This document shows, piece after piece, positions 38,820-47,454 of a stretch of DNA of 54,486 nucleotides; the first letter of the stretch is position 1; the number at the start of each line of letters is the position of its first letter. Position numbers and translations under genes: made by a program. A model generated the notes under the pieces. That model was not told where the DNA came from, made no database searches, and was given only the letters and a program-made list of their open reading frames with translations. The DNA comes from Pseudomonadota bacterium. GTDB lineage: Bacteria > Pseudomonadota > Alphaproteobacteria > Caulobacterales > Caulobacteraceae. The stretch is taken from positions 1 to 54,486 of the forward strand of contig JAEWJI010000054.1 of the NCBI GenBank assembly GCA_023386645.1. Direction: 5' to 3'.

Positions 38820-39457
38820 CCGCGCCTTCGGACCGCATCATCGACCTGTACCGCGAAGGCGCGGCCGACTGGATCGAGAGCCGGGGCCGGGTGTTGTTCT
38901 CGGGAGAAGGCGGACCGGACGAAGGGGTGTGGCTGGAGCGGTTCACGCAGGGACTGGCTCCCGGAGCCACGATCCTGGACGTCGGATGTGGCTCGGGCTG
39001 GCCCATCGCGGCCGAGTTGCTGCGGCGCGGTTTCGCGGTCACGGGAATGGATACCTCCGAAGGCCTGCTTGATCACGCCCGCGCCACCTTGCCCCACGGC
39101 CGCTGGATCCAGGGCGACATGCGGGTGCTGGAGCTGGAGGAGACCTTCGACGGGGTCATCGCCTGGCACAGCCTCTTCCACTTGACGCCCGAGGATCAGG
39201 AGGTGGTCGTGCCGAAACTGGCCGCGCGCGTCGCGCCCGGCGGCCGGTTGATGTTCACCTCCGGCCCGGCCCGAGGCGAAGCCCTCGGCGCCTGGCGGGG
39301 CGAGGCCCTCTATCACGGCAGCCTCGATCCCGAGGACTACCGTCGCCTGCTGACCCACGCCGGCCTCATCGTCGAAGCGGGCGCCCGTCCGGACGCCCCG
39401 GGTCCTGGAACGGCGTGGCTCGCCCGCCGCCCCCTTTCCCCGAGCGACCAGGGGTGA
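38816..39457 (+). CDS. Class I SAM-dependent methyltransferase
   Basis: A 213-residue enzyme. Motif I is ILDVGCGSGWPIAAELLRRG (about 53-72), followed by VTGMDTSEGLLDHAR, WIQGDMRVLELEETFDGVIA and the 'W.SLFHLTP' motif that is typical of small-molecule methyltransferases. The GTG start at 38816 shares bases with the stop of the hydrolase (GTGA), so the two proteins are translationally coupled; a common substrate is suggested but unproven. Confidence 0.85.
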   Translation: MTAPSDRIIDLYREGAADWIESRGRVLFSGEGGPDEGVWLERFTQGLAPGATILDVGCGSGWPIAAELLRRGFAVTGMDTSEGLLDHARATLPHGRWIQGDMRVLELEETFDGVIAWHSLFHLTPEDQEVVVPKLAARVAPGGRLMFTSGPARGEALGAWRGEALYHGSLDPEDYRRLLTHAGLIVEAGARPDAPGPGTAWLARRPLSPSDQG

Positions 39458-39547
39458 GACTCGCGAGACGGTGAGACGGGCTTTGGGCCTCTCACCCCCG
39501 GCGGGGCGGCGCGAAGGCGTCGTCGCCATTCTTGCGCCTTTAACCCG

Positions 39548-39565
39548 CTTCACGTTCGCGTGAAG
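39548..39565. promoter_or_regulatory. Inverted repeat upstream of the penicillin-binding protein gene
   Basis: CTTCACG, TTCG, CGTGAAG: a 7-base-pair perfect stem with a UUCG tetraloop, 68 bases before the PBP start. It could be an operator or a leader hairpin. The 175-base gap holds no gene; a TTTAACC stretch just upstream of the repeat may be part of a promoter. Confidence 0.35.
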
Positions 39566-39632
39566 GACGCGGGGGCGTTTCGGCGCGCGGCCGTTCCGGC
39601 TAAGGCTGGAGCGAGCGGCGAGAAGGGCGACG

Positions 39633-41741
39633 ATGGCGGGACCGGGGTACGGCGACAACGGCGGCGCGGCCAAGGCGCCGCGCACGCGTCTGCAGCAGGT
39701 CATCTACTGGGGCGCGGTCCTGGCCGTCTGGGGCCTGATCTTCCTGGTCGTCTTCTTCGCGGTGTTCGCGCGCGGCCTGCCCGACACCTCCAGCCTGTAT
39801 GAAGTCGATCGCCAGCCCTCGATCACCTATCTGGACCGCAACGGGGCCCTGATCGCCACGCGCGGCACCCAGCAGGCCCCGCCGGCCGATCTCGACGCCC
39901 TGCCCGACTATGTGCCGGCCGCCTTCATCGCCATCGAGGACCGGCGCTTCTACTGGCACCCCGGGTTCGATCCCATCGGCATGAGCCGGGCCATGGTCGC
40001 CAACATGCGCGCCGGGCGGATCGTCCAGGGTGGATCGACCCTGACCCAGCAGCTGGCCAAGAACCTGTTCCTGACGCCCGACCAGAACATGCGCCGCAAG
40101 GTGCAGGAGCTGATGCTCGCGGTCTGGCTGGAGATGAAATTCTCCAAGGAGGAGATCCTCGCCCTCTATCTGAACCGGGTCTATTTCGGCGCCGGGGCCT
40201 ACGGCATCGAGGCGGCTTCGCAGCGCTATTTCGACAAGTCGGCCAGCCAGCTGACGGTCGGCGAGGCGGCCTTGCTGGCCGGCCTGCTGAAGGCCCCGTC
40301 GCGCTATTCGCCGGTCTCGGAAAAGGACCGCGCCGCCGCCCGGGCCACCGTCGTGCTGGACGAGATGGAGGACGCCGGCGTCATCACCGCCGAACAGCGG
40401 GCAGCGGCCGTGCTGCAGCCCGTCATCGTATCGCGCACCCTGGCGACCCAGCACGCCCAGTATTTCATCGACTGGCTGGACAAGCAGATCCGGGGCCTGG
40501 TCGGCGAACCGACCGAGGACATGGTGGTGGAGACCACCCTGGACCTGACCGTCCAGACCGCCGCCGAACGGGCCGTGCGCCGCATCCTGGACCGCGACGC
40601 GTCGCGCGGGGTGCAGCAGGCGGCCCTGGTGGCCCTGGACGGCGACGGGCGGGTGCGCGCCATGATCGGCGGCTCCTCCTACGCCGACAGCCAGTTCAAT
40701 CGCGCGGTCGACGCACGGCGCCAGGCGGGGTCGGCCTTCAAGCCCTTCGTCTATCTGGCGGCGGTGGAGGCCGGCTATACGCCCGAGACGCCGGTGATCG
40801 ACCAGCCGGTGCGGATCGGCAACTGGAGCCCCCGGAACTACTCCGGCAACTACATCGGCCAGACGACGCTGGCGAACGCCGTGGCCCAGTCCACCAACAC
40901 GGTGGCGGCCTATGTCGCCGACCAGATCGGGCGCGACAGCGTGGCCCGCGCGGCGCGCAGACTGGGAATCTCCAGCCGGATCGGCCTGGAGCCCGCGATG
41001 GCGCTGGGGGCCGTGGAGGTCTCGCCGCTTGAGATGGCCACCGCATTTGACGCGTTCGCGAATGGGGGACGCCGGGTCCAGGCCTATGGCATCAGCCGCA
41101 TCCGCACCCCGCGCGGACGGGTGATCTATCAGCGCGGCGCGCGCGAGGGCGCCTCGGGTCAGGCCATCAACAACCCGCCGCTCTACTACATGAACCAGAT
41201 GCTGCGCGGCGTGGTGCAGCGGGGCACCGGTCGTTCGGCCGCCATCGCCGGCCGCGACATCGCCGGCAAGACGGGCACCACCTCGGACTACAAGGACGCC
41301 TGGTTCGTCGGCTACACCGGCGGCTTCGTGGCGGCCGTCTGGGTCGGCAAGGACGACAACACCGCCATGCGCGGCGTGACCGGGGGCGCTGCGCCCGCCG
41401 CCATCTGGCGCGGCTTCATGGAGGCGGCCCTGCCCCGGATGGCGGTCCAGGACATCCCGACCGGCCCGGCCATGCCGGACGGCTGGCGCGCCCCCGATCC
41501 CGTGGGCGACCTGATGGGCCAGGTCGAGGATCCGTATGGCGGCACGCCGGTCGAGCCGATCGATCCGAACCAGGGCACGCCGTACGACCAGCCGGTCCCG
41601 GTGGAGAGGCCCCGGCCGGAGCCGCGCCGGGAGGAGCCGAGGCCCGAACCGCGCGTCGAGCCGGCCCGCCGCGAGCCGCCCAATCAACAGCCGGAGCCGG
41701 TCCGCCCGGCCGAGAAGCGGCCCGAGCCGCTGTTCTTCTAG
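39633..41741 (+). CDS. Class A penicillin-binding protein (PBP1-type, bifunctional)
   Basis: A 702-residue peptidoglycan glycosyltransferase/transpeptidase with a cytoplasmic tail, one N-terminal membrane helix (about 27-50) and two periplasmic domains. Glycosyltransferase motifs: FIAIEDRRFYWHPGFDP with catalytic Glu, then GGSTLTQQLAKNLFL. Transpeptidase motifs: SxxK in GSAFKPFVYL, SxN in QSTNTVAAY, and KTG in AGKTGTTSDYKDAWFVGYTG. The C-terminal 60 residues are a Pro/Glu/Arg-rich repeat tail (VERPRPEPRREEPRPEPR), likely disordered. No downstream domain such as PASTA is seen. Usual length for the family. Confidence 0.94.
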   Translation: MAGPGYGDNGGAAKAPRTRLQQVIYWGAVLAVWGLIFLVVFFAVFARGLPDTSSLYEVDRQPSITYLDRNGALIATRGTQQAPPADLDALPDYVPAAFIAIEDRRFYWHPGFDPIGMSRAMVANMRAGRIVQGGSTLTQQLAKNLFLTPDQNMRRKVQELMLAVWLEMKFSKEEILALYLNRVYFGAGAYGIEAASQRYFDKSASQLTVGEAALLAGLLKAPSRYSPVSEKDRAAARATVVLDEMEDAGVITAEQRAAAVLQPVIVSRTLATQHAQYFIDWLDKQIRGLVGEPTEDMVVETTLDLTVQTAAERAVRRILDRDASRGVQQAALVALDGDGRVRAMIGGSSYADSQFNRAVDARRQAGSAFKPFVYLAAVEAGYTPETPVIDQPVRIGNWSPRNYSGNYIGQTTLANAVAQSTNTVAAYVADQIGRDSVARAARRLGISSRIGLEPAMALGAVEVSPLEMATAFDAFANGGRRVQAYGISRIRTPRGRVIYQRGAREGASGQAINNPPLYYMNQMLRGVVQRGTGRSAAIAGRDIAGKTGTTSDYKDAWFVGYTGGFVAAVWVGKDDNTAMRGVTGGAAPAAIWRGFMEAALPRMAVQDIPTGPAMPDGWRAPDPVGDLMGQVEDPYGGTPVEPIDPNQGTPYDQPVPVERPRPEPRREEPRPEPRVEPARREPPNQQPEPVRPAEKRPEPLFF

Positions 41742-41748
41742 GCCGACC

Positions 41749-42180
41749 ATGGCGGGCGCGCATGAGCTGGATCGGTTCGTCGACGCCCAGGACGGCGGAC
41801 TGCACGAGCGGGCGCTTGAGGAAATCCGGGGCGGACGGAAGACCAGCCACTGGATGTGGTTCGTCTTCCCGCAGCTGGCCGGACTGGGGTCCAGCCCAAC
41901 GGCGCGCCATTATGCTCTCGATGATCTGGACGCCGCGCGCGCCTATCTGGCCCACCCTGTGCTGGGACCGCGCCTGAGGGCCGGTGCGGAGGCCGTGGCG
42001 GCGCATACGGGCCAAGACGCCCACGGCATCTTCGGGTCGCCCGACGACCTGAAACTGCGGTCCAGCCTCACCCTGTTCGAAGCCGTCGACGGCCCGGACA
42101 GCATCTTCGCTCGGGCGCTGGACACGGTCTGCGACGGGGTCCGAGACCCGCTGACCCTGCGGTTGCTGGACGGCGCCTAG
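41749..42180 (+). CDS. DUF1810 family protein
   Basis: A 143-residue protein with the family pattern LDRFVDAQDG, ALEEIRGGRKTSHWMWFVFP then QLAGLGSSPTARHYAL, ARAYLAHPVLGPRLR and AHGIFGSPDDLKLRSSLTLF. DUF1810 proteins are cytoplasmic and some resemble calpastatin-like sequences; function is unknown. The ATG at 41749 (GGCCGACC upstream) lies seven bases after the PBP stop. The stop codon lies in a CTAG shared with the convergent gene. Confidence 0.88.
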   Translation: MAGAHELDRFVDAQDGGLHERALEEIRGGRKTSHWMWFVFPQLAGLGSSPTARHYALDDLDAARAYLAHPVLGPRLRAGAEAVAAHTGQDAHGIFGSPDDLKLRSSLTLFEAVDGPDSIFARALDTVCDGVRDPLTLRLLDGA

Positions 42181-42887
42181 GCCACCGCGTGGAGCGCCGG
42201 CCCGTGCTCGCGCAGCCATCTGCGGAACGGGCGGTGGTCGCCGATCAGGCTCTCGACCACCTTCCAGTAGGCGGGGCTGTGATCCGCGTGGACGAGGTGG
42301 GCGACTTCGTGGGCGGCGAGGTAGTCCAGGACCTCGGGCGGGGCCATGACGACGCGCCAGGAATAGCGGATCGTGCGGTTGTGCGGGCTGCACGAGCCCC
42401 AGCGCGAGCGGGCATCGGTGATAGATACCGCCACTGGCTTCTGGCCCAGGGCGCGCAGGTGGTGCTGGGTCCGAGCCTCCAGCCGGGCGCGCGCCTCGCG
42501 CTTCAGCAGGTTGACGACGCGGCGGGCGAAGGCCTCGCCCTCTCCGCCGGAGAGGATGGCCGGGCCGTTCGCTTCATCGACCAGTCGGGCCGCGCCCGCC
42601 GTGCCGGACGCCTCCAGCCGCACCGGGCGGCCGGCCAGCTGGACCTGTCCGCCAGGAACCAGGGTCCGAGCCTGGGCCTGGGCCGCCGTACGCTCGGCGA
42701 TCCAGGCGGTGCGGGTCCGCACGAAGGCGACGGCGTCCGTCAGGCGCCGCTCGCTGGGCGCGGTGGCTATGGCTTCGCCGGTGCGGGCGTCGATGCGGAT
42801 CGAGATGCGACGCGCGCGCGGATTGACCTTGAGCAGGACCGAGCCGCCGCCTTCAAGCGGCAGCCGCTGTCCGTTCTGAAACCGCAA
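42177..42887 (-). CDS. YgjP-like zinc metallopeptidase (M48/SprT-like, DUF45)
   Basis: A 236-residue protein. The core is the C-terminal ITDARSRWGSCSPHNRTIRY then SWRVVMAPPEVLDYLAAHEV with AAHEVAHLVHADHSPAYWKVVE: HEVAH supplies two zinc ligands and the His in HSPAYW a third. The N-terminal domain (ARRISIRIDARTGEAIATAP) is typical of YgjP. Function is poorly known; some members act in proteolysis or DNA-protein crosslink repair. The start is TTG at 42887 with GAGG upstream, giving a 35-base overlap with the depolymerase; no ATG or GTG alternative fits. Confidence 0.85.
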   Translation of the reverse strand: MRFQNGQRLPLEGGGSVLLKVNPRARRISIRIDARTGEAIATAPSERRLTDAVAFVRTRTAWIAERTAAQAQARTLVPGGQVQLAGRPVRLEASGTAGAARLVDEANGPAILSGGEGEAFARRVVNLLKREARARLEARTQHHLRALGQKPVAVSITDARSRWGSCSPHNRTIRYSWRVVMAPPEVLDYLAAHEVAHLVHADHSPAYWKVVESLIGDHRPFRRWLREHGPALHAVA

Positions 42888-44133
42888 GGGCCGCCTCGTT
42901 TCGCGCGATGAAGTCGCGGGTCCTGGGATAGATTTCGTCGCGGAAACGTCGGCCGTTGAAGACGCCGTAGTGGCCGACCTCGGGCTGAACGTAGAGGACG
43001 CGGCGATCCTCTGGCACGTTCGGGCACAGGCCGTGGGCGGCCTGTGTCTGGCCGACGCCGGAGATGTCGTCCTTCTCGCCCTCCACCGTCATCAGGCCGA
43101 TGTCGCGGATGGCCGTGAGGTCCACCCGCTCGCCACGATGGTCGAGCAGGCCGCGCGCCAGCAGATGCTGCTGGAAGACGATGTCGATGGTCTGGAGATA
43201 GAACTCCTCTGTCAGGTCCAGCACCGAGAGGTATTCATCGTAGAACTCCTCGTGCTTGTGGGCGCTGTCGCCGTCGCCGGCGACCAGGTGCTTGAAGTAG
43301 TTCCAGTGGGCGTCGACGTGTCGGTCCTCGTTCATCGACATGAAGGCGTAGAGTTGGACGAAGCCCGGATAGACCCGCCGTCCAAAGCCCGGATAGGGCC
43401 AGGGCACGGTGTGGATCATGTTCGACTTGAACCAGGTGAAGGGCTTGTCCTCCGCCAGCTGGTTGGTGACCGTGGGCGACAGGCGCGCGTCGATGGGCGA
43501 GCCCATGAAGGTCATCGAGGCGGGTCGATGGGGATCGTCCTCCATGGCCATGACCGCGGCGGCGGCGAGGACCGGCGGCCCCGGCTGGCAGACCCCGACC
43601 ACATGGCTGCGCCCGCCCATGACCGACAGCATGGTGCGGACGTGGTCGATGTAGTCGTGGAAGTCGAACCGGCCCTCCAGCATCGGCACCTGGCGGGCGT
43701 TGACCCAGTCGGTGACATAGACGTCGTGGTCCTGAAGGAAGGTCTCGACCGTGCCGCGCAGCAGGGTGGCGTAGTGGCCCGACAGCGGCGCGACGATCAG
43801 GACCTTGGGTGCGGAGACGGACTTGCCGGCGCGCTTGAGGTCCATGTCGTTGCGGCGGAAGCGCAGGAGCCGGCACCAGGGCGAGGACCAGAAGACCTCC
43901 TCGGTCACTCGGACCGGCTGGCCGTCGACGTTGACGACCTCGAGCCCCCAGGCGGGCTTGCCGTAGCGGCGTGTCACGCTCTCGAACAGCTCCGCCGAGG
44001 CGTAGGCCGTGCGGCCGAGCGCGGTGTCCGAGGCCGGGTTCAGCGGCGACGACCAGAAGTCCCGGACCATCCGGGCTCCGATGCGAAACGGCGTCGCCGA
44101 CTGATAGGCGAGCTCGTGAATGGCGTAGAGCAT
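42853..44133 (-). CDS. phaZ: Intracellular polyhydroxyalkanoate depolymerase
   Basis: A 426-residue depolymerase that mobilises polyhydroxybutyrate granules. The nucleophile is Cys182 in the box GVCQPGPP, as in the Ralstonia PhaZ1 type (there Cys183) rather than a serine. N-terminal LYAIHELAYQSATPFR and internal WNYFKHLVAGDGDSAHKHEE are family signatures, and the C-terminal HYGVFNGRRFRDEIYPRTRD carries the catalytic His. Start at 44133 is the ATG of LYAIHEL; the frame extends 27 codons upstream without family similarity. It overlaps the YgjP-like gene by 35 bases. Confidence 0.93.
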   Translation of the reverse strand: MLYAIHELAYQSATPFRIGARMVRDFWSSPLNPASDTALGRTAYASAELFESVTRRYGKPAWGLEVVNVDGQPVRVTEEVFWSSPWCRLLRFRRNDMDLKRAGKSVSAPKVLIVAPLSGHYATLLRGTVETFLQDHDVYVTDWVNARQVPMLEGRFDFHDYIDHVRTMLSVMGGRSHVVGVCQPGPPVLAAAAVMAMEDDPHRPASMTFMGSPIDARLSPTVTNQLAEDKPFTWFKSNMIHTVPWPYPGFGRRVYPGFVQLYAFMSMNEDRHVDAHWNYFKHLVAGDGDSAHKHEEFYDEYLSVLDLTEEFYLQTIDIVFQQHLLARGLLDHRGERVDLTAIRDIGLMTVEGEKDDISGVGQTQAAHGLCPNVPEDRRVLYVQPEVGHYGVFNGRRFRDEIYPRTRDFIARNEAALAVSERTAAAA

Positions 44134-44229
44134 GAAATCCTTGTGGCGATCCCCGCCGCATGTGGCAGGGCAACATAGAACGCGCCGCACTGCAAAGGGA
44201 TTATCGCCGATCACCCGCCGGTGACCGCC

Positions 44230-44847
44230 TTAGCCTCGTTCCATCACGCGCCGGATGAGCTGGGCGGAGCGCTCGGGGCCAAGATCATGGGCCAGGGCCG
44301 AGCGGAACTGGCCGTCGGGACCCATGAGGTAGACGGTCAGGGCGTGGTTCATCGTGTAGTCCTCGCCCTCCCCCACCATTTCGTAGAAAGCGCGATAGGC
44401 GCGGGCGGCGGCGGCGACCTGGTCCTGCGACCCGGTCAGGCCGATGACGCCTTCCGGGAAGGCGTCGGTCGACAGATAGGTCTTGAGCGCCTCGGGGGTG
44501 TCACGCTCCGGATCGACGGTGATGAAGACGATCTGGAGATCGCGGGCGTCGGCGCCCAGGGCCGTTTTGGTCGCCTTCAGGGTCTGGAGCGTGGTTGGGC
44601 AGTAGTCCGGGCAGTAGGTGAAGCCGAAGAAGACCAAGGACCATTTGCCCTGGAGAAGGGTCTGATCGACCGCGGCGCCGTTCTGGTCGACCAGCTGGAA
44701 CGGACCTCCGACCTGGGCCTGGCCCTCGCCGACCGCGACCGGCGCCGCGCGGTCGCGCGCGGTCACGACGACCACGGTGGCGACGGCGAGCGCGGCGGCC
44801 AGGGCCAGACAGACCCCGGCCAGGATCATCACGGAACGACGCGGCAT
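44230..44847 (-). CDS. senC: SCO1/SenC family copper chaperone for cytochrome oxidase
   Basis: A 205-residue thioredoxin-fold protein anchored by an N-terminal helix (about 6-29, VMILAGVCLALAAALAVATV). Copper/redox ligands are Cys79 and Cys83 (FTYCPDYCPTTL) and His168 (NHALTVYLM). It delivers copper to the Cu-A site or controls its redox state during aa3/caa3-type oxidase assembly, in the periplasm. It is divergent from regB, with only 62 bases between. In Rhodobacter senC lies between regB and regA, so the linkage is conserved but rearranged. Confidence 0.92.
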   Translation of the reverse strand: MPRRSVMILAGVCLALAAALAVATVVVVTARDRAAPVAVGEGQAQVGGPFQLVDQNGAAVDQTLLQGKWSLVFFGFTYCPDYCPTTLQTLKATKTALGADARDLQIVFITVDPERDTPEALKTYLSTDAFPEGVIGLTGSQDQVAAAARAYRAFYEMVGEGEDYTMNHALTVYLMGPDGQFRSALAHDLGPERSAQLIRRVMERG

Positions 44848-44909
44848 CTCTGCTCCCGATCAATCAAACGACGCCCGACAGGCGGCGCGCCTCGGTCTAT
44901 AAGGCCGAG

Positions 44910-46358
44910 GTGCCTTTCAATGAAGCCAGAGCCCTGAACACGGACGGCGCGCCAAGTCGCCGCTGGCGCGATCTGCCACGCCGGGGCCGCGGCCTGTCGC
45001 TGAAGACCCTGATCATCCTGCGGTGGCTGGCGATCCTCGGCCAGACAGCCACCATCGCCGTCGCCATCCAGTGGCTTCACTTCGACCTGCCGCTGGGCGC
45101 CTGCGCCGTCGTGATCGGACTGAGCGTCGTGGTCAATCTGATGGCCATGGCGCGGCTCCGCAGGGCCGACGCCCACCTGCCGGACGGCCGTCTGACGGCC
45201 CGGCACCTGGGGTTCGACATCCTCCAGCTGTCGGCTCTGCTGGCCCTGACCGGCGGGCTGGAGAACCCGTTCTGCGTCCTGCTGGTCGCGCCGGTGACGG
45301 TGGCGGCGGCGTCGCTGCCGGGGCGCCAGGCGGTGCTCCTGGGTCTGATGGTGCTGCTGGCCGTCAGCGCCATGTTCTTCTGGTCCCTGCCCCTGCCGTG
45401 GCGGGCCGGGACGCACCTGCAGCTTCCCATGCTCTATCACCTCGGCACCGGACTGGCGCTGTGCACGGGGGTGGTGTTCACGGCCGCCTACGCCTGGCGG
45501 GTGGCGGCCGACGCCGAGAAGCTGGAGCTGGCGCTCGCGACCACGCAGGACGTGCTTCAGCGGGAGCAGCGGCTGGCCGCGCTCGGCGGTCTGGCGGCCG
45601 CGGCGGCGCATGAACTGGGCACGCCGCTGGCGACCATCCAGGTGGTGGCCAAGGAGATGCTGCGGGCGGCCGACGCCGACGGACCGGAAGCCGAGGACGC
45701 ACGGCTGATCCTGCAGCAGGCGGACCGTTGCCGCCACATCCTGCGAAGCCTGTCCCAGACGCCCGAGGACGGAGACGCCCTCTACGCCTCGGTGGAGCTG
45801 AAGTCCCTGCTCGCCGAGGTGGTGGAGCCCCATCGCGGCTTCGACCTGGCGATGCAAGTGGAGACGGTCGACGAGGGCGCCGGGCTTCAGGTCCGCCGCC
45901 TGCCCGAGGTCGTCCATGGCCTGTCCGCCCTGGTCGAGAACGCCGCCGATTTCGCCGCCTCGCGCGTCCAGGTCATCGCCACGGTCGAAGCCGACGCGAT
46001 CACGGTCGAGGTGGTCGACGACGGGCCGGGCTTCTCGCCGGAAATCCTTCCCCGCCTCGGCGAGCCGTGGGTCACCAGCCGCCCGCAGGGCAAGGCCCGA
46101 CGCGCCCTGGCCAAACAGCTGCGCGAGGCGGCGAGCCGGCCTCACCTGGATCGCGCCGCCGACATCAGCCCGAGCCAGGGGGGCATGGGCCTGGGCTTCT
46201 TCATCGCCCAGACCCTGCTGGAACGCACCGGCGGTCGGGTCGAGACCGGGCAGGGCGACGGCGGGCCCGGAGGCAATCGCGGAGCCCGCGTGACCATCCG
46301 CTGGCCCCGCGCCCTGCTGGCAGCGCCGGAGGCGGCGACCGAAAGCCGCATGGGTTGA
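44910..46358 (+). CDS. regB: Redox-responsive sensor histidine kinase RegB/PrrB/ActS
   Basis: A 482-residue kinase with about six membrane helices (residues 32-200). It has the two hallmarks of RegB: the ubiquinone-binding loop GGLENPF (115-121) and a redox-active cysteine (Cys274) in ADRCRHIL. His234 (AAAAHELGTP) to Cys274 is 40 residues, as for His225-Cys265 of Rhodobacter capsulatus RegB. The ATPase part shows VENAADFAASRV, VDDGPGFSPEI and GMGLGFFIAQTLL. The start is GTG at 44910; an inverted repeat CCTCGG/CCGAGG overlaps its Shine-Dalgarno. Confidence 0.93.
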   Translation: MPFNEARALNTDGAPSRRWRDLPRRGRGLSLKTLIILRWLAILGQTATIAVAIQWLHFDLPLGACAVVIGLSVVVNLMAMARLRRADAHLPDGRLTARHLGFDILQLSALLALTGGLENPFCVLLVAPVTVAAASLPGRQAVLLGLMVLLAVSAMFFWSLPLPWRAGTHLQLPMLYHLGTGLALCTGVVFTAAYAWRVAADAEKLELALATTQDVLQREQRLAALGGLAAAAAHELGTPLATIQVVAKEMLRAADADGPEAEDARLILQQADRCRHILRSLSQTPEDGDALYASVELKSLLAEVVEPHRGFDLAMQVETVDEGAGLQVRRLPEVVHGLSALVENAADFAASRVQVIATVEADAITVEVVDDGPGFSPEILPRLGEPWVTSRPQGKARRALAKQLREAASRPHLDRAADISPSQGGMGLGFFIAQTLLERTGGRVETGQGDGGPGGNRGARVTIRWPRALLAAPEAATESRMG

Positions 46359-46401
46359 TCTGCCGCGATAAAAGCCCGACCTGAGGGCCAAGGAGGCGTG
46401 C

Positions 46402-46956
46402 ATGTCCCAACTGGAAGACCAGATCGCCCGGCTGGCGGACCGATCGCTGCTGCTGCTCGACGACGACCAGGCGCTGAGGACGCGGCTGGGACGGGCGCTG
46501 GAGGCGCGCGGATTCACCGTCACCACCGCCGCCTCCGTCGCGGAGGCGCAGGAGTTGCTGCGGGCGCAGGCCCCGGCCTTCGCCGTGCTGGACATGCGGC
46601 TGGAAGACGGCAATGGGCTGAAGGTCGTCGAGGCCATCCGCGAACGGCGCGAGGACGCCCGGATCGTGATGCTGACCGGCTATGGCGCGATCGCGACGGC
46701 TGTGGCGGCGGTGAAAGCCGGGGCGGTCGACTACCTGTCCAAGCCCGCCGACGCCGACGACGTGGTCAAGGCCCTGCTGGCCGTCGGGGAGTCGCCCGAG
46801 CCGCCGGAGAACCCCATGAGCGCTGACCGGGTGCGCTGGGAGCATATCCAGCGGGTCTATGAGCTGTGCGACCACAATGTCTCGGAGACGGCGCGGCGGC
46901 TGGGCATGCACCGCCGGACCCTGCAGCGCATCCTGGCGAAGAGGGCGCCGAGGTAG
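46402..46956 (+). CDS. regA: Redox response regulator RegA/PrrA/ActR
   Basis: A 184-residue regulator. The receiver has the acidic pocket LLLDDDQALR, phospho-acceptor Asp64 in AVLDMRLEDGNG, Thr in VMLTGYGAI and Lys in YLSKPADADD. The C-terminal Fis-type HTH (NVSETARRLGMHRRTLQRIL) is at about 160-179. It carries out global control of respiration, carbon and nitrogen functions in response to quinone redox state. It follows regB by 43 bases. It lacks the extended linker of NtrC-type regulators, as RegA does. Confidence 0.95.
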   Translation: MSQLEDQIARLADRSLLLLDDDQALRTRLGRALEARGFTVTTAASVAEAQELLRAQAPAFAVLDMRLEDGNGLKVVEAIRERREDARIVMLTGYGAIATAVAAVKAGAVDYLSKPADADDVVKALLAVGESPEPPENPMSADRVRWEHIQRVYELCDHNVSETARRLGMHRRTLQRILAKRAPR

Positions 46957-47007
46957 GCGGGCGTTATGCTCGGCTCACTGAGCCTCGCGACCTGAGCGCC
47001 GAAGCCC

Positions 47008-47454
47008 TCAGTCCTTGAGCGCGCGCAGGGCTCCGAGGCGGGCCATGGCGATGGTCAGGGCCTTGCGGCGGGCGGGAGCGAGCGGGATCGACGGCGCGTC
47101 ACGGACCACCGCCCCGCCGAACCGGTCGGCGACGATCAGGCCGGGTTCGTCCGGCAGGACGCCTTGAGGGAACTCCGGCGCGACGGCGAAGTAGAAGGCG
47201 TCGCAGTAGGGGGCGTACTCATGCCACTTGCGGTCGACCCGGAAGTCCTCGACGCCCGACTTCACCTCGCAGATCACGATGTCGCCGCGCGGCCCGATGG
47301 CCATGACGTCGGCCCGGCGGCCGTTCGGCAGGCAGACCTCCAGAAGCGGCCCGTAACCCATGTCGGCGAGCAGCCGGGCGGCGCCGCGCGTCACCGCCTG
47401 GGTCGTGCGCGGCCGTTCGCCCAGAAGCTCCAGAGTGATGACGGTGGTCGCCAT
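47008..47454 (-). CDS. mmcB: MmcB family DNA repair protein
   Basis: A 148-residue protein. MmcB (mitomycin-sensitivity protein) was described in Caulobacter as a putative endonuclease-like repair factor of the damage response. The PD-(D/E)xK-type core is visible: GRRADVMAIGPRGDIVICEV with Asp and Glu, then KSGVEDFRVDRKWHEYAPYC. The C-terminal helix is ARRKALTIAMARLGALRAL. I could not find an SOS box (GTTC-N7-GTTC) just upstream. The ATG shares one base with the stop of the glycosyltransferase (TGATG), so it is coupled to the polysaccharide operon. Confidence 0.88.
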   Translation of the reverse strand: MATTVITLELLGERPRTTQAVTRGAARLLADMGYGPLLEVCLPNGRRADVMAIGPRGDIVICEVKSGVEDFRVDRKWHEYAPYCDAFYFAVAPEFPQGVLPDEPGLIVADRFGGAVVRDAPSIPLAPARRKALTIAMARLGALRALKD

